DNA of 64,000 bases. It comes from Bacillus thuringiensis (GTDB lineage Bacteria > Bacillota > Bacilli > Bacillales > Bacillaceae_G). Numbering within the stretch: position 1 is the first letter of the stretch; each line of letters begins with the position of its first letter. The translations under genes and the position numbers were made by a program. The stretch covers positions 261 to 64,260 of the forward strand of contig NZ_JACYOF010000003.1 of the NCBI RefSeq assembly GCF_014932895.1, given 5' to 3'. This document shows positions 16,945 to 25,707 of the stretch, one piece after another. Under the pieces are notes generated by a model. The model ran no database searches and was not told where the DNA came from. It was given only the letters and a program-made list of their open reading frames with translations.

Positions 16945-17589
16945 TTAGTTTGTCCTAACAACCTCTTTAAGTTTTTGTATTACTTTCGCCATAGCTTCAA
17001 TTGAATTTTCCGTTTCAAATTCTCCAACATTTACAGAGTGATTTGCGTTTTTGACAACATCGATTTTTAAATTCGATTGATTTAATTGCTCAATTTGATT
17101 TGCATTATATTGGTGATCTTTGTCTCCAATTACTAAAAGCCCTTCGTGATCACTATGTAAGATAGAATCAAAAATCGTATCAAACGTCAGTAGAGGTGTC
17201 AATAATATCATTTTTGACTGTAAAAACTCTTCTCTCTTCATTAAATCATTTGCGATTGGAATCGTTCCGAGTGATTTCCCTAAAAACATTGTATCGTTGT
17301 ATTGTCCTCTTTTTAATACTTCATTTATTACGGGATTAATATCATCCATCATTACCTTTGTTATTTCTTCCATTGTTTTTTCCATTAATTGCCCATCGTG
17401 GGAATAATGAATATGCACTACATCTATTTTATTTTCAAGCGTTAGCATCGTTGCATAATAAAATAATGGTTTATCATAATTGTATCCTGAACCTGAAAAC
17501 ATAAAGCAAACCGCACTGGAACCTTTTTCTATATGTGTGTAACGAATCACTTTGTCATTTATATGTACCTCTTTTTTAGTTCCCTTCAT
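16945..17589 (-). CDS. Alpha/beta hydrolase of unknown substrate
   Basis: A 214-aa single-domain alpha/beta hydrolase. The nucleophile elbow is GKSLG (about 103-107), the acid is probably in VIGDKDHQY, and the base histidine in NANHSV (about 183-188). There is no signal peptide, so it acts in the cytoplasm. A small lipid or ester substrate is possible but not shown. The start follows GGAGGGG. It lies 20 bases after the Nudix gene and is probably cotranscribed with it. Confidence 0.75.
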   Translation of the reverse strand: MKGTKKEVHINDKVIRYTHIEKGSSAVCFMFSGSGYNYDKPLFYYATMLTLENKIDVVHIHYSHDGQLMEKTMEEITKVMMDDINPVINEVLKRGQYNDTMFLGKSLGTIPIANDLMKREEFLQSKMILLTPLLTFDTIFDSILHSDHEGLLVIGDKDHQYNANQIEQLNQSNLKIDVVKNANHSVNVGEFETENSIEAMAKVIQKLKEVVRTN

Positions 17590-17609
17590 TGTTTCCCCTC
17601 CGAATACAT

Positions 17610-18077
17610 TTAATTTTGTAAAACGATATGTTCTGTATGAATTGATAAATTCTCTACTTTATCTTTTATAAATGATGGCTGTAAGTTATATGCATGTAAC
17701 TCTTCTACCGGCACCCATTTAAACATATAAGTTCTACCCTCTTCTTCCAAAATATATTGATCCGCTCCATTCGCGGGTAATTCATGTAGCTCTACTTCAT
17801 AATAAAAACTAATCTCATGAAACTTCCGCTCAGAAAGTGTAAAGAAATTTTCTACTGACCATATTAATCGCTTCACTTTAATAGGAACACCTAGTTCTTC
17901 TGCAAGCTCTCGTTTTAACGCATCTTCACTATTTTCTAGCATTTTCACTCGTCCACCTGGTACGTACCAAAAATCTTCACCATCACCTTGCAAAATAAGT
18001 ATCTTATTACCGTGTTTACAAATTGCTCCGACGCGATAATTAAAACATGTTTCCTCAACTTTAAACGTAAGATCCAT
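17610..18077 (-). CDS. Nudix hydrolase
   Basis: A 155-aa Nudix protein with a complete box at about residues 42-64: GGRVKMLENSEDALKRELAE followed by ELGV, matching Gx5Ex7REUxEExGU. It hydrolyses a nucleoside diphosphate linked to another group, using Mg or Mn; the substrate is not predictable. GGGGG precedes the start. It is the first gene of a two-gene unit with the alpha/beta hydrolase. Confidence 0.88.
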   Translation of the reverse strand: MDLTFKVEETCFNYRVGAICKHGNKILILQGDGEDFWYVPGGRVKMLENSEDALKRELAEELGVPIKVKRLIWSVENFFTLSERKFHEISFYYEVELHELPANGADQYILEEEGRTYMFKWVPVEELHAYNLQPSFIKDKVENLSIHTEHIVLQN

Positions 18078-18280
18078 CCGTAATGCCCCCTTATATATTA
18101 AATATCGAATTATTACAAAACAATTATATATGTACTGTACATATAAGATTACTAAATTCGTCCACTTTATTCAATCACTTCCGAATTTTCCGAACTCTCT
18201 CCCCTTATCATTACAATTATATATACATATTTTAAAATAATATTGCACACTTGAAAACCATTATGGGGGTACGAATAGAA

Positions 18281-18877
18281 ATGCTCTCAGTCCAGCAAAC
18301 TGAGAAATCAAATAAGTTTTAGAAAATCGTTGTGAAAGAAAAAGACTACGTTGTTTTTTACGGAAAAATTGGCACAGCTGGTAGTGTGAAAGCGAAAGGT
18401 GAAGACAAAGAAGAACAAATAGAATGGCTAACTTCTCACCTCGCTAAACGTACAGTACATGAAATTGTAGCTTTTGATACGCATATGCATCGTATTTTAA
18501 AAGCAGCCTATATTATTTTAGGCGGTTGTTCGGATGATTGTTTTGATTATTTCCGTGGTTGGTTATTATATCAAGGGAAAGAAACTTATAAAGCGTGTAT
18601 TGAAGATCCAGAACAGTTAATACCTATATTAGAAAATTCGAGTGAATATGACGTACCAAATATTGAAGAACTTTCTTTATACTTCGGTTACACTGTATAT
18701 GCAGAAAAAACTGGGGATGAAGATGATACTTACTTTACACTTTACCATGTCTTATCCAATGAAAAATTCGACGAGATAGATATTGAGTTTGACTGGAATG
18801 AAGATGATGAAGTAGGATTGAAAAAGATATTTCCTAAGTTATGGGAAATATATGGGGAAGAACCGTTTGAGTGGTAG
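18281..18877 (+). pseudogene. WGR + DUF4240 protein gene broken by an amber codon
   Basis: From ATG 18281 the frame reads MLSVQQTEKSNKF, then TAG (18320-18322), then KIVVKEKDYVVFYGKIGTAG and on to 18877. WGR domains typically have KFW-x-I at this place, so the TAG most likely replaces TGG (Trp). The WGR part is followed by a DUF4240 domain (GGCSDDCFDYFRGWLLYQGK, about residues 95-115 of the joined frame). A GTG at 18332 could restart a 181-aa product without most of the WGR motif, but it has no ribosome binding site. Function is unknown. The rest of the frame is intact, so the event looks recent. A terminator follows. Confidence 0.7.
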
Positions 18878-18887
18878 ATTAATATTC

Positions 18888-18923
18888 GGACACTGTTTAG
18901 CCAATAAACAGTGTCCTTTTTTC
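18888..18923 (+). terminator. Intrinsic terminator
   Basis: GGACACTGTTTA pairs perfectly with TAAACAGTGTCC over a 5-base loop, followed by a run of seven T. It separates the DUF4240 gene from the convergent epimerase-like gene. Confidence 0.9.
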
Positions 18924-18936
18924 ATAGGATTCTTAT

Positions 18937-19974
18937 TTAAACTCTCTTTATTTCATACCACTTATCTAACAGCACCTTTTCTCTCTCGATTGAGATACCA
19001 GCCTTTAATTCCTTATCTTTCATGTCTCTCATCCACTCATACACATCTGTAACTGTATCTTCTAAACTTCTAAAAGTAAGCCCTTCTTTAACGGCACTAT
19101 CGATACTAATAGAAAATCCACCTTTCCACGGCTTCATTTCACCTTCTAATGAAAAGGTTTCTGGAAGCCATAATGGCATTTCTGTCCATGGCTGCACATT
19201 ATGTTCATTCATAAATGATTCATCTATCCAAACAAATTCAGCATCACTATTCGTAACCTTTTTACACGTATTTAATAACACTTCCATCGTCAATTCCTCA
19301 TTTGGACCTGTTATATTGAATGTACCTGCTTTATGATTTTCTGCCATGTTTAATCCAAAGCTTGCGACATCTTTTATATCAACTAACTGCACTGGGCGGT
19401 CTTTTCTTCCTGGAACTAATACTTTTCCTCCCTTTGCTACACGCTGAATCCAGTATGGAAGTCGATCTGTATAATCAAACAGTCCCGAAAGAAGTCCTGC
19501 TCTTACGTGTAAAACACGCCCCGGCCAATACTTCTCTGCCTCTTTTTCACATAATACTTTAAGCGCACCATAATGCTCATAAGAAGATATTTCACCATTC
19601 TCTACAGCCATTATCTGATCACTCGTCGGTTCAGGTTGTAATATATAGTCTTCTTTTATGTGATGCGGGATCCAATCTTTATATACAGAAAGGCTTGAGA
19701 TGAATATATAATGTTTAATATTATCTTTTAGTACTTCTCCTACATTCTTCATGTGATGCGGAGAAAATCCACACGTATCTACGACAGCATCCCATTTTTG
19801 ATTTTCTAAACTTGATACATCGCTATTTCTATCACCGATCAACTGCTCTACTTCTGGGAATTTTTCTTTGTTTGTTCCGCGATTAAATAATGTAACTTCA
19901 TGCCCTCTCTTTAAGGCCTCTTCTACAAACGCTCTTCCTAAAAAACGTGTACCACCTAAAATTAAAATTTTCAT
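18937..19974 (-). CDS. NAD-dependent epimerase/dehydratase-family protein (extended SDR)
   Basis: A 345-aa Rossmann protein. The N-terminal nucleotide motif is ILGGTRFLGRAF (about 4-15), followed by NRGT. The C-terminal half holds an SDR-like substrate domain with LVPGRKDRPVQLVDIKDVA. The typical YxxxK is probably YGALK (YEHYGALK). It resembles the B. cereus-group proteins annotated as NAD-dependent epimerase/dehydratase or isoflavone-reductase-like; the substrate is unknown. GGGGGAG precedes the ATG. Single gene, convergent with the DUF4240 gene. Confidence 0.8.
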   Translation of the reverse strand: MKILILGGTRFLGRAFVEEALKRGHEVTLFNRGTNKEKFPEVEQLIGDRNSDVSSLENQKWDAVVDTCGFSPHHMKNVGEVLKDNIKHYIFISSLSVYKDWIPHHIKEDYILQPEPTSDQIMAVENGEISSYEHYGALKVLCEKEAEKYWPGRVLHVRAGLLSGLFDYTDRLPYWIQRVAKGGKVLVPGRKDRPVQLVDIKDVASFGLNMAENHKAGTFNITGPNEELTMEVLLNTCKKVTNSDAEFVWIDESFMNEHNVQPWTEMPLWLPETFSLEGEMKPWKGGFSISIDSAVKEGLTFRSLEDTVTDVYEWMRDMKDKELKAGISIEREKVLLDKWYEIKRV

Positions 19975-20201
19975 AGTTCTCCCCCATTCTCGATTAAAAG
20001 TCCTTTCTATTGTTTAACGATTTTTTGTTGTGGAAAGATACGGGGATAGTTTAATTTTTTCTACAAGTTCAATATATGTAATTTCGACACTTTTTCTATC
20101 ATTAGAAACAATAATAAGGAACTATTCATTCTGCCGATTTCCATTTCATATATAATTAAAATATAGGATATTCGATTAACAAATTATACATACTTAGGTA
20201 G

Positions 20202-20963
20202 GTGAAAAATATTAATAAAAACATAGTTTATCATTCAACATTGTGTACTTATTTTCTTACATCGCTTGTATATATCATTTTGCTAAACATAGAAAATAGT
20301 CGTAATTATTTGGGGTTTACGATGATTGTTCCTCTGTTAGCGGTTATTTTATATCAAAAATTATATAAAAAACAAAAAATAGTTCATACATTTGGTATTT
20401 CACGTCCAACATTAAAAACACTAATTTTCTCCATATTATTCCCACTAATTCTAGGGCTATGTCTCTATTTTTATTTTTATTTTTATGATATAAAATTCTT
20501 ATTTAATCATTGGAATGAGTTAGGATTTCTCTTACTCATTGGTCTTACAATTGCATCTTTTTCTGCATTGTTAGAGGAAATTATATGGCGTGGGAATTTT
20601 CATTACCATTTACGAAAAAAATATTCATTTATGCAAACAGCTATAATTACAGCTTCACTTTGGTCTTTATGGCATTTACCAGTATCAATCTTTTATAAAA
20701 ACTATGAGTTTTGGTTTGTAGGAATGTTAAGTTATCACTTGTTATTATTTATATTATCTATCATTTTGACGTATACGAGAGAGTATGGACGTTCTGTAAT
20801 AACATCCGCAGTTTTACATGGTATGTTTAATGTATTTTATTTAACAGATGGGGTACAAAACAAGTGGGACGCTAGCCTAATAGAATTAATCAAATTTATC
20901 TTGCTAGCAATTGTGTTTGGCATGATGTACCTTATACATCGAAAAGTTAAAGAATATAATTAA
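20202..20963 (+). CDS. CPBP-family intramembrane metalloprotease (CAAX/Abi)
   Basis: About 250 aa with seven to eight hydrophobic segments. The CPBP motifs are present: EEIIWRG (motif 1), WSLWHLP (motif 2) and VLHGMFNV (motif 3), with the Glu and His residues that form the metal site. Family members cleave within the membrane or act in bacteriocin self-immunity. The start is unusual: the GTG at 20202 overlaps the only good site (AGGTGA, 20200-20205), whereas ATT at 20211 has ideal 5-base spacing. An ATT start would give a protein three residues shorter. Single gene with its own terminator. Confidence 0.8.
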   Translation: MKNINKNIVYHSTLCTYFLTSLVYIILLNIENSRNYLGFTMIVPLLAVILYQKLYKKQKIVHTFGISRPTLKTLIFSILFPLILGLCLYFYFYFYDIKFLFNHWNELGFLLLIGLTIASFSALLEEIIWRGNFHYHLRKKYSFMQTAIITASLWSLWHLPVSIFYKNYEFWFVGMLSYHLLLFILSIILTYTREYGRSVITSAVLHGMFNVFYLTDGVQNKWDASLIELIKFILLAIVFGMMYLIHRKVKEYN

Positions 20964-21017
20964 CAATTACAGAAAAAAAGCGTTTCAGCTTAAAGTACCC
21001 TCATTAGCTCATAAAGT

Positions 21018-21068
21018 ACTTCAACACCTTTCAATTATTTTAATAATCGTATAGGTGTTGAAGTTTTC
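21018..21068 (+). terminator. Stem-loop terminator after the CPBP gene
   Basis: ACTTCAACACCT (21018-21029) pairs perfectly with AGGTGTTGAAGT (21053-21064), followed by TTTTC. The loop is 23 bases. Confidence 0.7.
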
Positions 21069-21173
21069 TAATCTTAATTGAACGACTTCTTTCTCACAAC
21101 ACTTATTTCTATCATGGATTACAAAACAAGTATAACTAAACCTTTTATTCTCATTTTCATAAAAATATATATC

Positions 21174-22115
21174 TTAATCTTTTAAATAAGGAAGTATGCA
21201 CTCTTTAATTAAATTCCATCTATCCCCCGCTTCCGGTATAATTTCGGATACAATCACCACCACCAATCCCTTCTCCGGTACACAACAAATCATATTCCCA
21301 CCATCACCCATTGCACAGTATGAAAAGATTCCATCTTCTTCTCGTAACCACCATAAGTAACCATATTGATTTTGGTTCATTTCTTTCGATTCTTTTATCC
21401 ATGATTTTGATAGAATTTGTTTTCCATTATGAGTACCTTCGTTTAAATACAAACGTCCAAACTTAGCCATATCTCTAACCGTTAACGTCAGTCCCCAGCC
21501 GCCTGTCGAAATACCATTTGGATCGTGAACCCACCCTTTTACATCTTTTCCGAATAAGTCATGGAATCCAAATGATTTCATATTGTAGTTTGGAATTTCT
21601 CTCATACCGATTGGCTGGAATAGGTATTCATTTGCAAACTCACGAGCACTTTTCCCTGTAACACTCGTAATAATTGCTGATAATAAATGGGCTCCTGCAG
21701 ATGAATATTTAAAAGATCCAATTTCCCCACCTTGTCCAATTCTATTTAACGTATACCCTACCCAATCCTGTTGTGTACATAATTCTTCTAGCGGTTCCTG
21801 CCAGTCCACAAAAGGATATGGTGCTGTCATTGTAAGAAGATGTTGCACTGTTATTTCAGATGCCTTTAGATTATATTCTGGAAAAAACTCTATTACTTTT
21901 TGATCAACGCTTTTTATACACCCTTTATCTATACATATTCCAATTAGCGCAGAAATAATCGTTTTTGTGACTGACGCTACATGAAAAGCATCCTCTGAAC
22001 CGTATCCATTATAATAGTTTTCAAAAACGACATTTCCTTTTTGTATAACTAACATACCATTTATATTTTTATAGTCTTCTTTTATAATACAGTCTAACTT
22101 TTCGACAGTTTTCAT
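21174..22115 (-). CDS. Cytoplasmic beta-lactamase-fold serine hydrolase
   Basis: A 313-aa member of the class C beta-lactamase/esterase fold without a signal peptide. SxxK is SVTK (about 46-49, HVASVTKTI). The second motif is Tyr-Ser-Ser in KYSSAGAHLLSA instead of Tyr-Ser-Asn; this occurs in several families of the fold. GGWGLTLTVRDMAKFGRLYL is the usual helix before the third motif. It may be an esterase or amidase. It follows the AraC/GyrI regulator by 23 bases, so it is probably the regulated partner in the same transcript. Confidence 0.8.
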   Translation of the reverse strand: MKTVEKLDCIIKEDYKNINGMLVIQKGNVVFENYYNGYGSEDAFHVASVTKTIISALIGICIDKGCIKSVDQKVIEFFPEYNLKASEITVQHLLTMTAPYPFVDWQEPLEELCTQQDWVGYTLNRIGQGGEIGSFKYSSAGAHLLSAIITSVTGKSAREFANEYLFQPIGMREIPNYNMKSFGFHDLFGKDVKGWVHDPNGISTGGWGLTLTVRDMAKFGRLYLNEGTHNGKQILSKSWIKESKEMNQNQYGYLWWLREEDGIFSYCAMGDGGNMICCVPEKGLVVVIVSEIIPEAGDRWNLIKECILPYLKD

Positions 22116-22138
22116 TGTTCTTCCCCCTTAATCTATGA

Positions 22139-23029
22139 TTAAAAAGGTTCGATAGGTACATGTATATCAACTATATGTTTATTTTCTGGGTGCTGTTCAG
22201 GATCATTTTTATACACTTCAAAAGGATACGAGTCTCTCGGTTTATATCCACTATTTGGCAGCCACTCACCGTATAAAAAATCCCACGCACCTTTATATTC
22301 GTCTTGGCGTATTTCAAAGTGACCTACCGCATACTTTCCTGAAGGTATTGTCATGAACCCAATTTCGCTATTTCCTTCTACTGCTCCATTTGGAATTGTT
22401 ATGCATAGACTTGTTCTTAAATGATTGTTTCCTGTAAACTCATGATGATCATGGTAAATTGTTAATACCTTCGTATCCTCGAATACATGATAGTTTTGCT
22501 CCGTTGCGTAATGAAATAAATTTTCTATCATTTTAGGAAAAGCTATAGCTAACTCTTTATATGTACCTACATGTCTTATGTATGCGACGTTTACGTTGTC
22601 CGCCGTTACAATTTCGACCTCTCCTCGAACCTTCTTACATACATTGTACTGAGAACCTTCGCTTACGTCTTTGCAATTCTTGCTATTGTGATTTCGATAG
22701 TGAGACGGACTTACACCGTAATAATTTTTAAATGTTCGGGAGAATACTGCTGAATCTGTGAAACCAAAATGGTAAGCGATGTCTGTAACCGTCATATCCG
22801 GACGGTATGTAAGTAAATGTGTTGCCCTTTCTAGCTTCAAGCGATTAACATATCGAGATAACGGCTCATCTACTATTCCTTTGAAAATTCTATGAAAATG
22901 ATACTTTGAAAATCCTGCTACATCAGCTAATTCTTCAATTGAAAGTGAATCATTTATATGTGATTCTATATAATCTTGCACTTTATATATGCGCTGTAAA
23001 TACTCATTTCTACTTTTTTTACTTTCCAT
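22139..23029 (-). CDS. AraC-family regulator with GyrI-like ligand-binding domain
   Basis: A 296-aa protein. The N-terminal double helix-turn-helix is clear (residues about 10-110: SIEELADVAGFSKYHFHRIF, then VTDIAYHFGFTDSAVFSRTF, YYGVSPSHYR). The C-terminal 150 residues are a GyrI/BmrR-type effector domain (EIVTADNVNVAYIRHVGTY, FMTIPSGKYAVGHFEI, EVYKNDPEQHPENKHIVDIHVPI). Such proteins sense small, often cationic or hydrophobic, molecules. GAGGAG precedes the start. It is cotranscribed with the serine hydrolase downstream. Confidence 0.88.
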   Translation of the reverse strand: MESKKSRNEYLQRIYKVQDYIESHINDSLSIEELADVAGFSKYHFHRIFKGIVDEPLSRYVNRLKLERATHLLTYRPDMTVTDIAYHFGFTDSAVFSRTFKNYYGVSPSHYRNHNSKNCKDVSEGSQYNVCKKVRGEVEIVTADNVNVAYIRHVGTYKELAIAFPKMIENLFHYATEQNYHVFEDTKVLTIYHDHHEFTGNNHLRTSLCITIPNGAVEGNSEIGFMTIPSGKYAVGHFEIRQDEYKGAWDFLYGEWLPNSGYKPRDSYPFEVYKNDPEQHPENKHIVDIHVPIEPF

Positions 23030-23047
23030 ACTTATATCTCCTCACAA

Positions 23048-23073
23048 CAAAAAGGCTAACTTTGTGCTAGCCT
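23048..23073 (-). terminator. Intrinsic terminator after the GNAT gene
   Basis: AGGCTA pairs with TAGCCT over a 9-base loop, with TTTTT following on the minus strand. Confidence 0.7.
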
Positions 23074-23077
23074 ACTT

Positions 23078-23548
23078 TTACACATATTTTAAAAATAACA
23101 CTCTACTCCCGCCGTTCCCGTCATAATTTGTATGTACGGATACGCCCTCTATCTCATCATCTCCAGCCTCAATTCGAAAGCCAATTTCTTGATGAAACTG
23201 TATCGACTTTTTATTTACTGGTGACGTAATTGCTTTTACAACTTTACGGTTATTTGCACGAGCGGCATCAAAGAAATAAGAATACAGTGTCGATGCAATT
23301 CCTTTTCTTCTATATTTCGGATTTACACCGATAAAGTGAACGTATGCTTCATCTTTATGCGTTTGTGAAAAGAATCCACATAAAAAACCTAGTGTTTCTC
23401 CCTCTTCCTCAATGATAAAACTCGTTTCTTGAAAGTGAACGAAAAACAATTTCGGCAACATACTAGCCATATCTCTCCCGCCCCACCAATCATTTAAGAC
23501 AGAATGAATCTTTACATAATCTTCACCTTGAATGTTTCTAACTTGCAT
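23078..23548 (-). CDS. GNAT-family N-acetyltransferase
   Basis: A 156-aa GCN5-related acetyltransferase. The acetyl-CoA loop is YRRKGIASTLYSYFF (motif R/QxxGxG/A), preceded by VHFIGVNPK. The start at 23548 (MQVRNIQGEDY) has GAGAGGGAG upstream; the frame extends 7 codons further without a site and would overlap the upstream gene. The acceptor substrate is unknown. It follows the small membrane protein gene and may be cotranscribed. Confidence 0.85.
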   Translation of the reverse strand: MQVRNIQGEDYVKIHSVLNDWWGGRDMASMLPKLFFVHFQETSFIIEEEGETLGFLCGFFSQTHKDEAYVHFIGVNPKYRRKGIASTLYSYFFDAARANNRKVVKAITSPVNKKSIQFHQEIGFRIEAGDDEIEGVSVHTNYDGNGGSRVLFLKYV

Positions 23549-23565
23549 GTATTTCTCCCTCTCAC

Positions 23566-23787
23566 TCACTTCATTTTTTTATAAATTTTAATGACGGTTT
23601 CTACTAAAAGAATGAATACCCAAATAACAGTACATACAAGAACCGACTGGAATATGGACCCTAGTATAATAACACCAACAACTGCACCTAATCCCGAAAA
23701 TGACATCTCACCAAATCCTGGATTATGTATAAGTGATTCAGCAGAAAAATCCATTAAAATAGAGCCTATTAAATAAATAACACTCAT
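23566..23787 (-). CDS. Small hypothetical membrane protein (73 aa)
   Basis: Two hydrophobic segments can be seen (about 1-15 and 33-65) with a basic tail (KIYKKMK). No family is recognised. There is no clear ribosome binding site before ATG 23787 or the next ATG. It lies directly before the GNAT gene on the same strand. Moderate confidence only. Confidence 0.45.
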   Translation of the reverse strand: MSVIYLIGSILMDFSAESLIHNPGFGEMSFSGLGAVVGVIILGSIFQSVLVCTVIWVFILLVETVIKIYKKMK

Positions 23788-23838
23788 TATTTTTAATATT
23801 TGGCGATGTTTTAAAGCAATGATGAAATCATATAACTT

Positions 23839-23867
23839 TTAAGGGAAGACATTTTGACTTCCCTTAA
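23839..23867 (-). terminator. Stem-loop after the alpha/beta hydrolase gene
   Basis: TTAAGGGAAG pairs perfectly with CTTCCCTTAA across a 9-base loop, 46 bases after the hydrolase stop. The U-run is poor. Confidence 0.5.
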
Positions 23868-23913
23868 TTCGCTTTTAAAGAAGATTATACATCAATGATT
23901 TTTTATTTTATTA

Positions 23914-24624
23914 TCATTTAACGTATATATGTTTTTTCAGCCATTGTCTGAAATACTGCAACTGTTCCTCAGTATGGAAATAGTGTTCTCCATTCTCCAT
24001 TACTTGCAAATTACAGTTAAAACGTTTATTAAATTCAGATACAACGTCAAACTCACATAAGTTATCTTCTGAACCATAGAGAATTGAAGTTGGATTATTC
24101 CAAGCAACAATAGGATGTTCTTTCACATAACAGTAGTAATCCCAATAGAGAGTTTGTCCAATAGGTGTAGAAATTTCTTTCTCTATTTTTAGTCTACTCT
24201 CACTTACGTTAAACCATGTCATCATATTATTTATGATACGTTCCATATTTACCACAGGAGAGAGAAACAAGCACTGTTTCAACGACTCATGGCTATATTC
24301 TAATAGACTAAAATACGCTCCCATGCTACAAGCAAAAATACTTATATTATTTGATAACGATTTTGCATAGGTCATAATTGTATTAAGGTCTTGGACACAG
24401 TTCTGAACTTTACAAAGATAAGTATCATCCTTACGGTCACCATGTTGAGGTAAATCAAAACTAAGCACTTGATAACCTACTGCTGTTGCTTCTTCTGCGA
24501 ATACAATAATTGAGTCATCTGCCTTATTTGACATGTTACCATGCACCGCCACAAATAACTTATCTGATTTGTCACCCCACAAAACCACTGGAATATTTTC
24601 TATTTTAAAATTATTTTTCATCAT
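23914..24624 (-). CDS. Alpha/beta hydrolase
   Basis: A 236-aa alpha/beta hydrolase. An oxyanion segment is seen at VAVHGNMSNKAD (about 26-37), the nucleophile elbow is CSMGA (about 99-103), the acid is in YGSEDNL and the base is His in NGEHYFHT. No signal peptide. The substrate is unknown. The start follows GGGGGAT. Single gene. Confidence 0.75.
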   Translation of the reverse strand: MMKNNFKIENIPVVLWGDKSDKLFVAVHGNMSNKADDSIIVFAEEATAVGYQVLSFDLPQHGDRKDDTYLCKVQNCVQDLNTIMTYAKSLSNNISIFACSMGAYFSLLEYSHESLKQCLFLSPVVNMERIINNMMTWFNVSESRLKIEKEISTPIGQTLYWDYYCYVKEHPIVAWNNPTSILYGSEDNLCEFDVVSEFNKRFNCNLQVMENGEHYFHTEEQLQYFRQWLKKHIYVK

Positions 24625-24686
24625 TACAATTTATCCCCCATGAAATACAAATAATTCGTCATTCCTAATATTACAAATGTATTTAC

Positions 24687-24932
24687 CTAAATAAATATTG
24701 GCTCTCTTTCTTTAAAATCTGTTATTCTTGTATAAGCATGGGCTACATTGCATTGAACCATAAAGTTCTTGATTTTAACAACTTCTTTGTCAGTTTTAAA
24801 TAATTGTAGCCATTTAAACCAATACAAATAATTGCTGATATATTTAGTTGCAACACCATTAAACTTATTCATCCACTTTTTTAATTTGCTGTGTACAGCA
24901 TTAATGTGTTGAATATGATAAATTCCTTCTTT
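24687..24932 (-). pseudogene. C-terminal remnant of an IS1595/ISXO2-type transposase
   Basis: The frame reads [20 protein letters not shown] followed by [20 protein letters not shown], the conserved C-terminal block of IS1595-family (ISXO2-like) transposases, where the DDE-region protein ends with [20 protein letters not shown]. The first three quarters, including the zinc ribbon and the first Asp residues, are missing. No terminal inverted repeats could be defined. The ATG at 24872 inside it is not a real start. It is the only insertion-sequence transposase trace I recognise with confidence in the window. Confidence 0.75.
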
Positions 24933-25026
24933 TATTTAAAATATAGCCTAATATTTTTATAGAAAGATACGAAGTTTGTTCTTTCTCCACTTGTGGTAAT
25001 TCGATTTCCCCACTCGCAATTCCTTT

Positions 25027-25125
25027 TTACAAACAGTCTTCACATAAAAATTCTTCATTTATTTTTTTACCACCACGCAATGTACCCGTTATTTCTTTAC
25101 ATCGTGAACACTTTCGATTTATCAT
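25027..25125 (-). pseudogene. Small zinc-ribbon-like ORF, probably a truncated gene
   Basis: ATG 25125 opens MINRKCSRCKEITGTLRGGK..., with CxxC...CxxC (CSRC and CEDC), then a TAA at 25027-25029. The same frame continues after the stop for about 40 more codons (KGIASGEIELPQVEKEQTSY...) up to the IS1595 remnant. This suggests a nonsense mutation in a longer gene whose 3' part was replaced by the insertion sequence. Alternatively it is a genuine 32-aa metal-binding peptide. GGGGTGATG precedes the ATG. Confidence 0.4.
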
Positions 25126-25221
25126 TTTCACATCACCCCAATCAACTATGACTATCGTAATACAATTCGACATTTCCCTTATTATCCGTTTTATGTATTT
25201 TATAGAGAAAGGTCGTGTTTT

Positions 25222-25689
25222 ATGATTTCAAAACTTACATTTGGTTATAAAGAACCTACTGTTCAGTATGTATTAAGGCCTAGTTGCTATGCGATTATTT
25301 TTAATTCATCTTCTTCAAAGATTGCTGTTATTCAAAAAGGAGACCGTTATTTTTTACCTGGTGGCGGTATGGAAGGTATGGAAACAAAAGAAGAATGTTT
25401 GCATCGTGAGTTACTTGAAGAATTAGGATGGGCAATTGAAATCGATCAGTATATCGGTAATGCAGCTCGATACTTTTATGCGAAAAAAGAGGACACGTAT
25501 TATTTAAATGATGGATTCTTTTACATTGCGAACATGGATTATAAGCAAACTAAAACATCTGAAGAAGATCATCTTTTAAAGTGGATATCTCCATTACTTG
25601 TTATAAAGCTTCTCATTCACGATCATCAAAAATGGGCCGTTGAACAAGCGCTTTTATTGCATATACAAAAAGGATCTCCTTCTATATGA
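25222..25689 (+). CDS. Nudix hydrolase
   Basis: A 155-aa Nudix enzyme with a perfect box at about residues 48-70: GGGMEGMETKEECLHRELLE followed by ELG. A second Nudix core strand (KIAVIQKGDRYFLPGG) precedes it. Substrate unknown. AGAAAGG precedes ATG by nine bases. The stop codon lies in the loop of the terminator hairpin, so the 3' end is tightly packed against the convergent DMT gene. Confidence 0.88.
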   Translation: MISKLTFGYKEPTVQYVLRPSCYAIIFNSSSSKIAVIQKGDRYFLPGGGMEGMETKEECLHRELLEELGWAIEIDQYIGNAARYFYAKKEDTYYLNDGFFYIANMDYKQTKTSEEDHLLKWISPLLVIKLLIHDHQKWAVEQALLLHIQKGSPSI

Positions 25690-25703
25690 AAGAGATCCTT
25701 TTT
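25667..25703. terminator. Bidirectional terminator overlapping the Nudix stop codon
   Basis: AAAAAGGATCTC pairs with GAGATCCTTTTT; the TGA of the Nudix gene is in the loop. It serves both this gene and the convergent DMT transporter. Confidence 0.85.
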
Positions 25704-25707
25704 ACTT

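Noticed and set aside
22571-22753. 60-aa plus-strand frame inside the AraC/GyrI gene
   Set aside because: Antisense shadow of a well-supported gene, as are the many other short frames opposite long genes.
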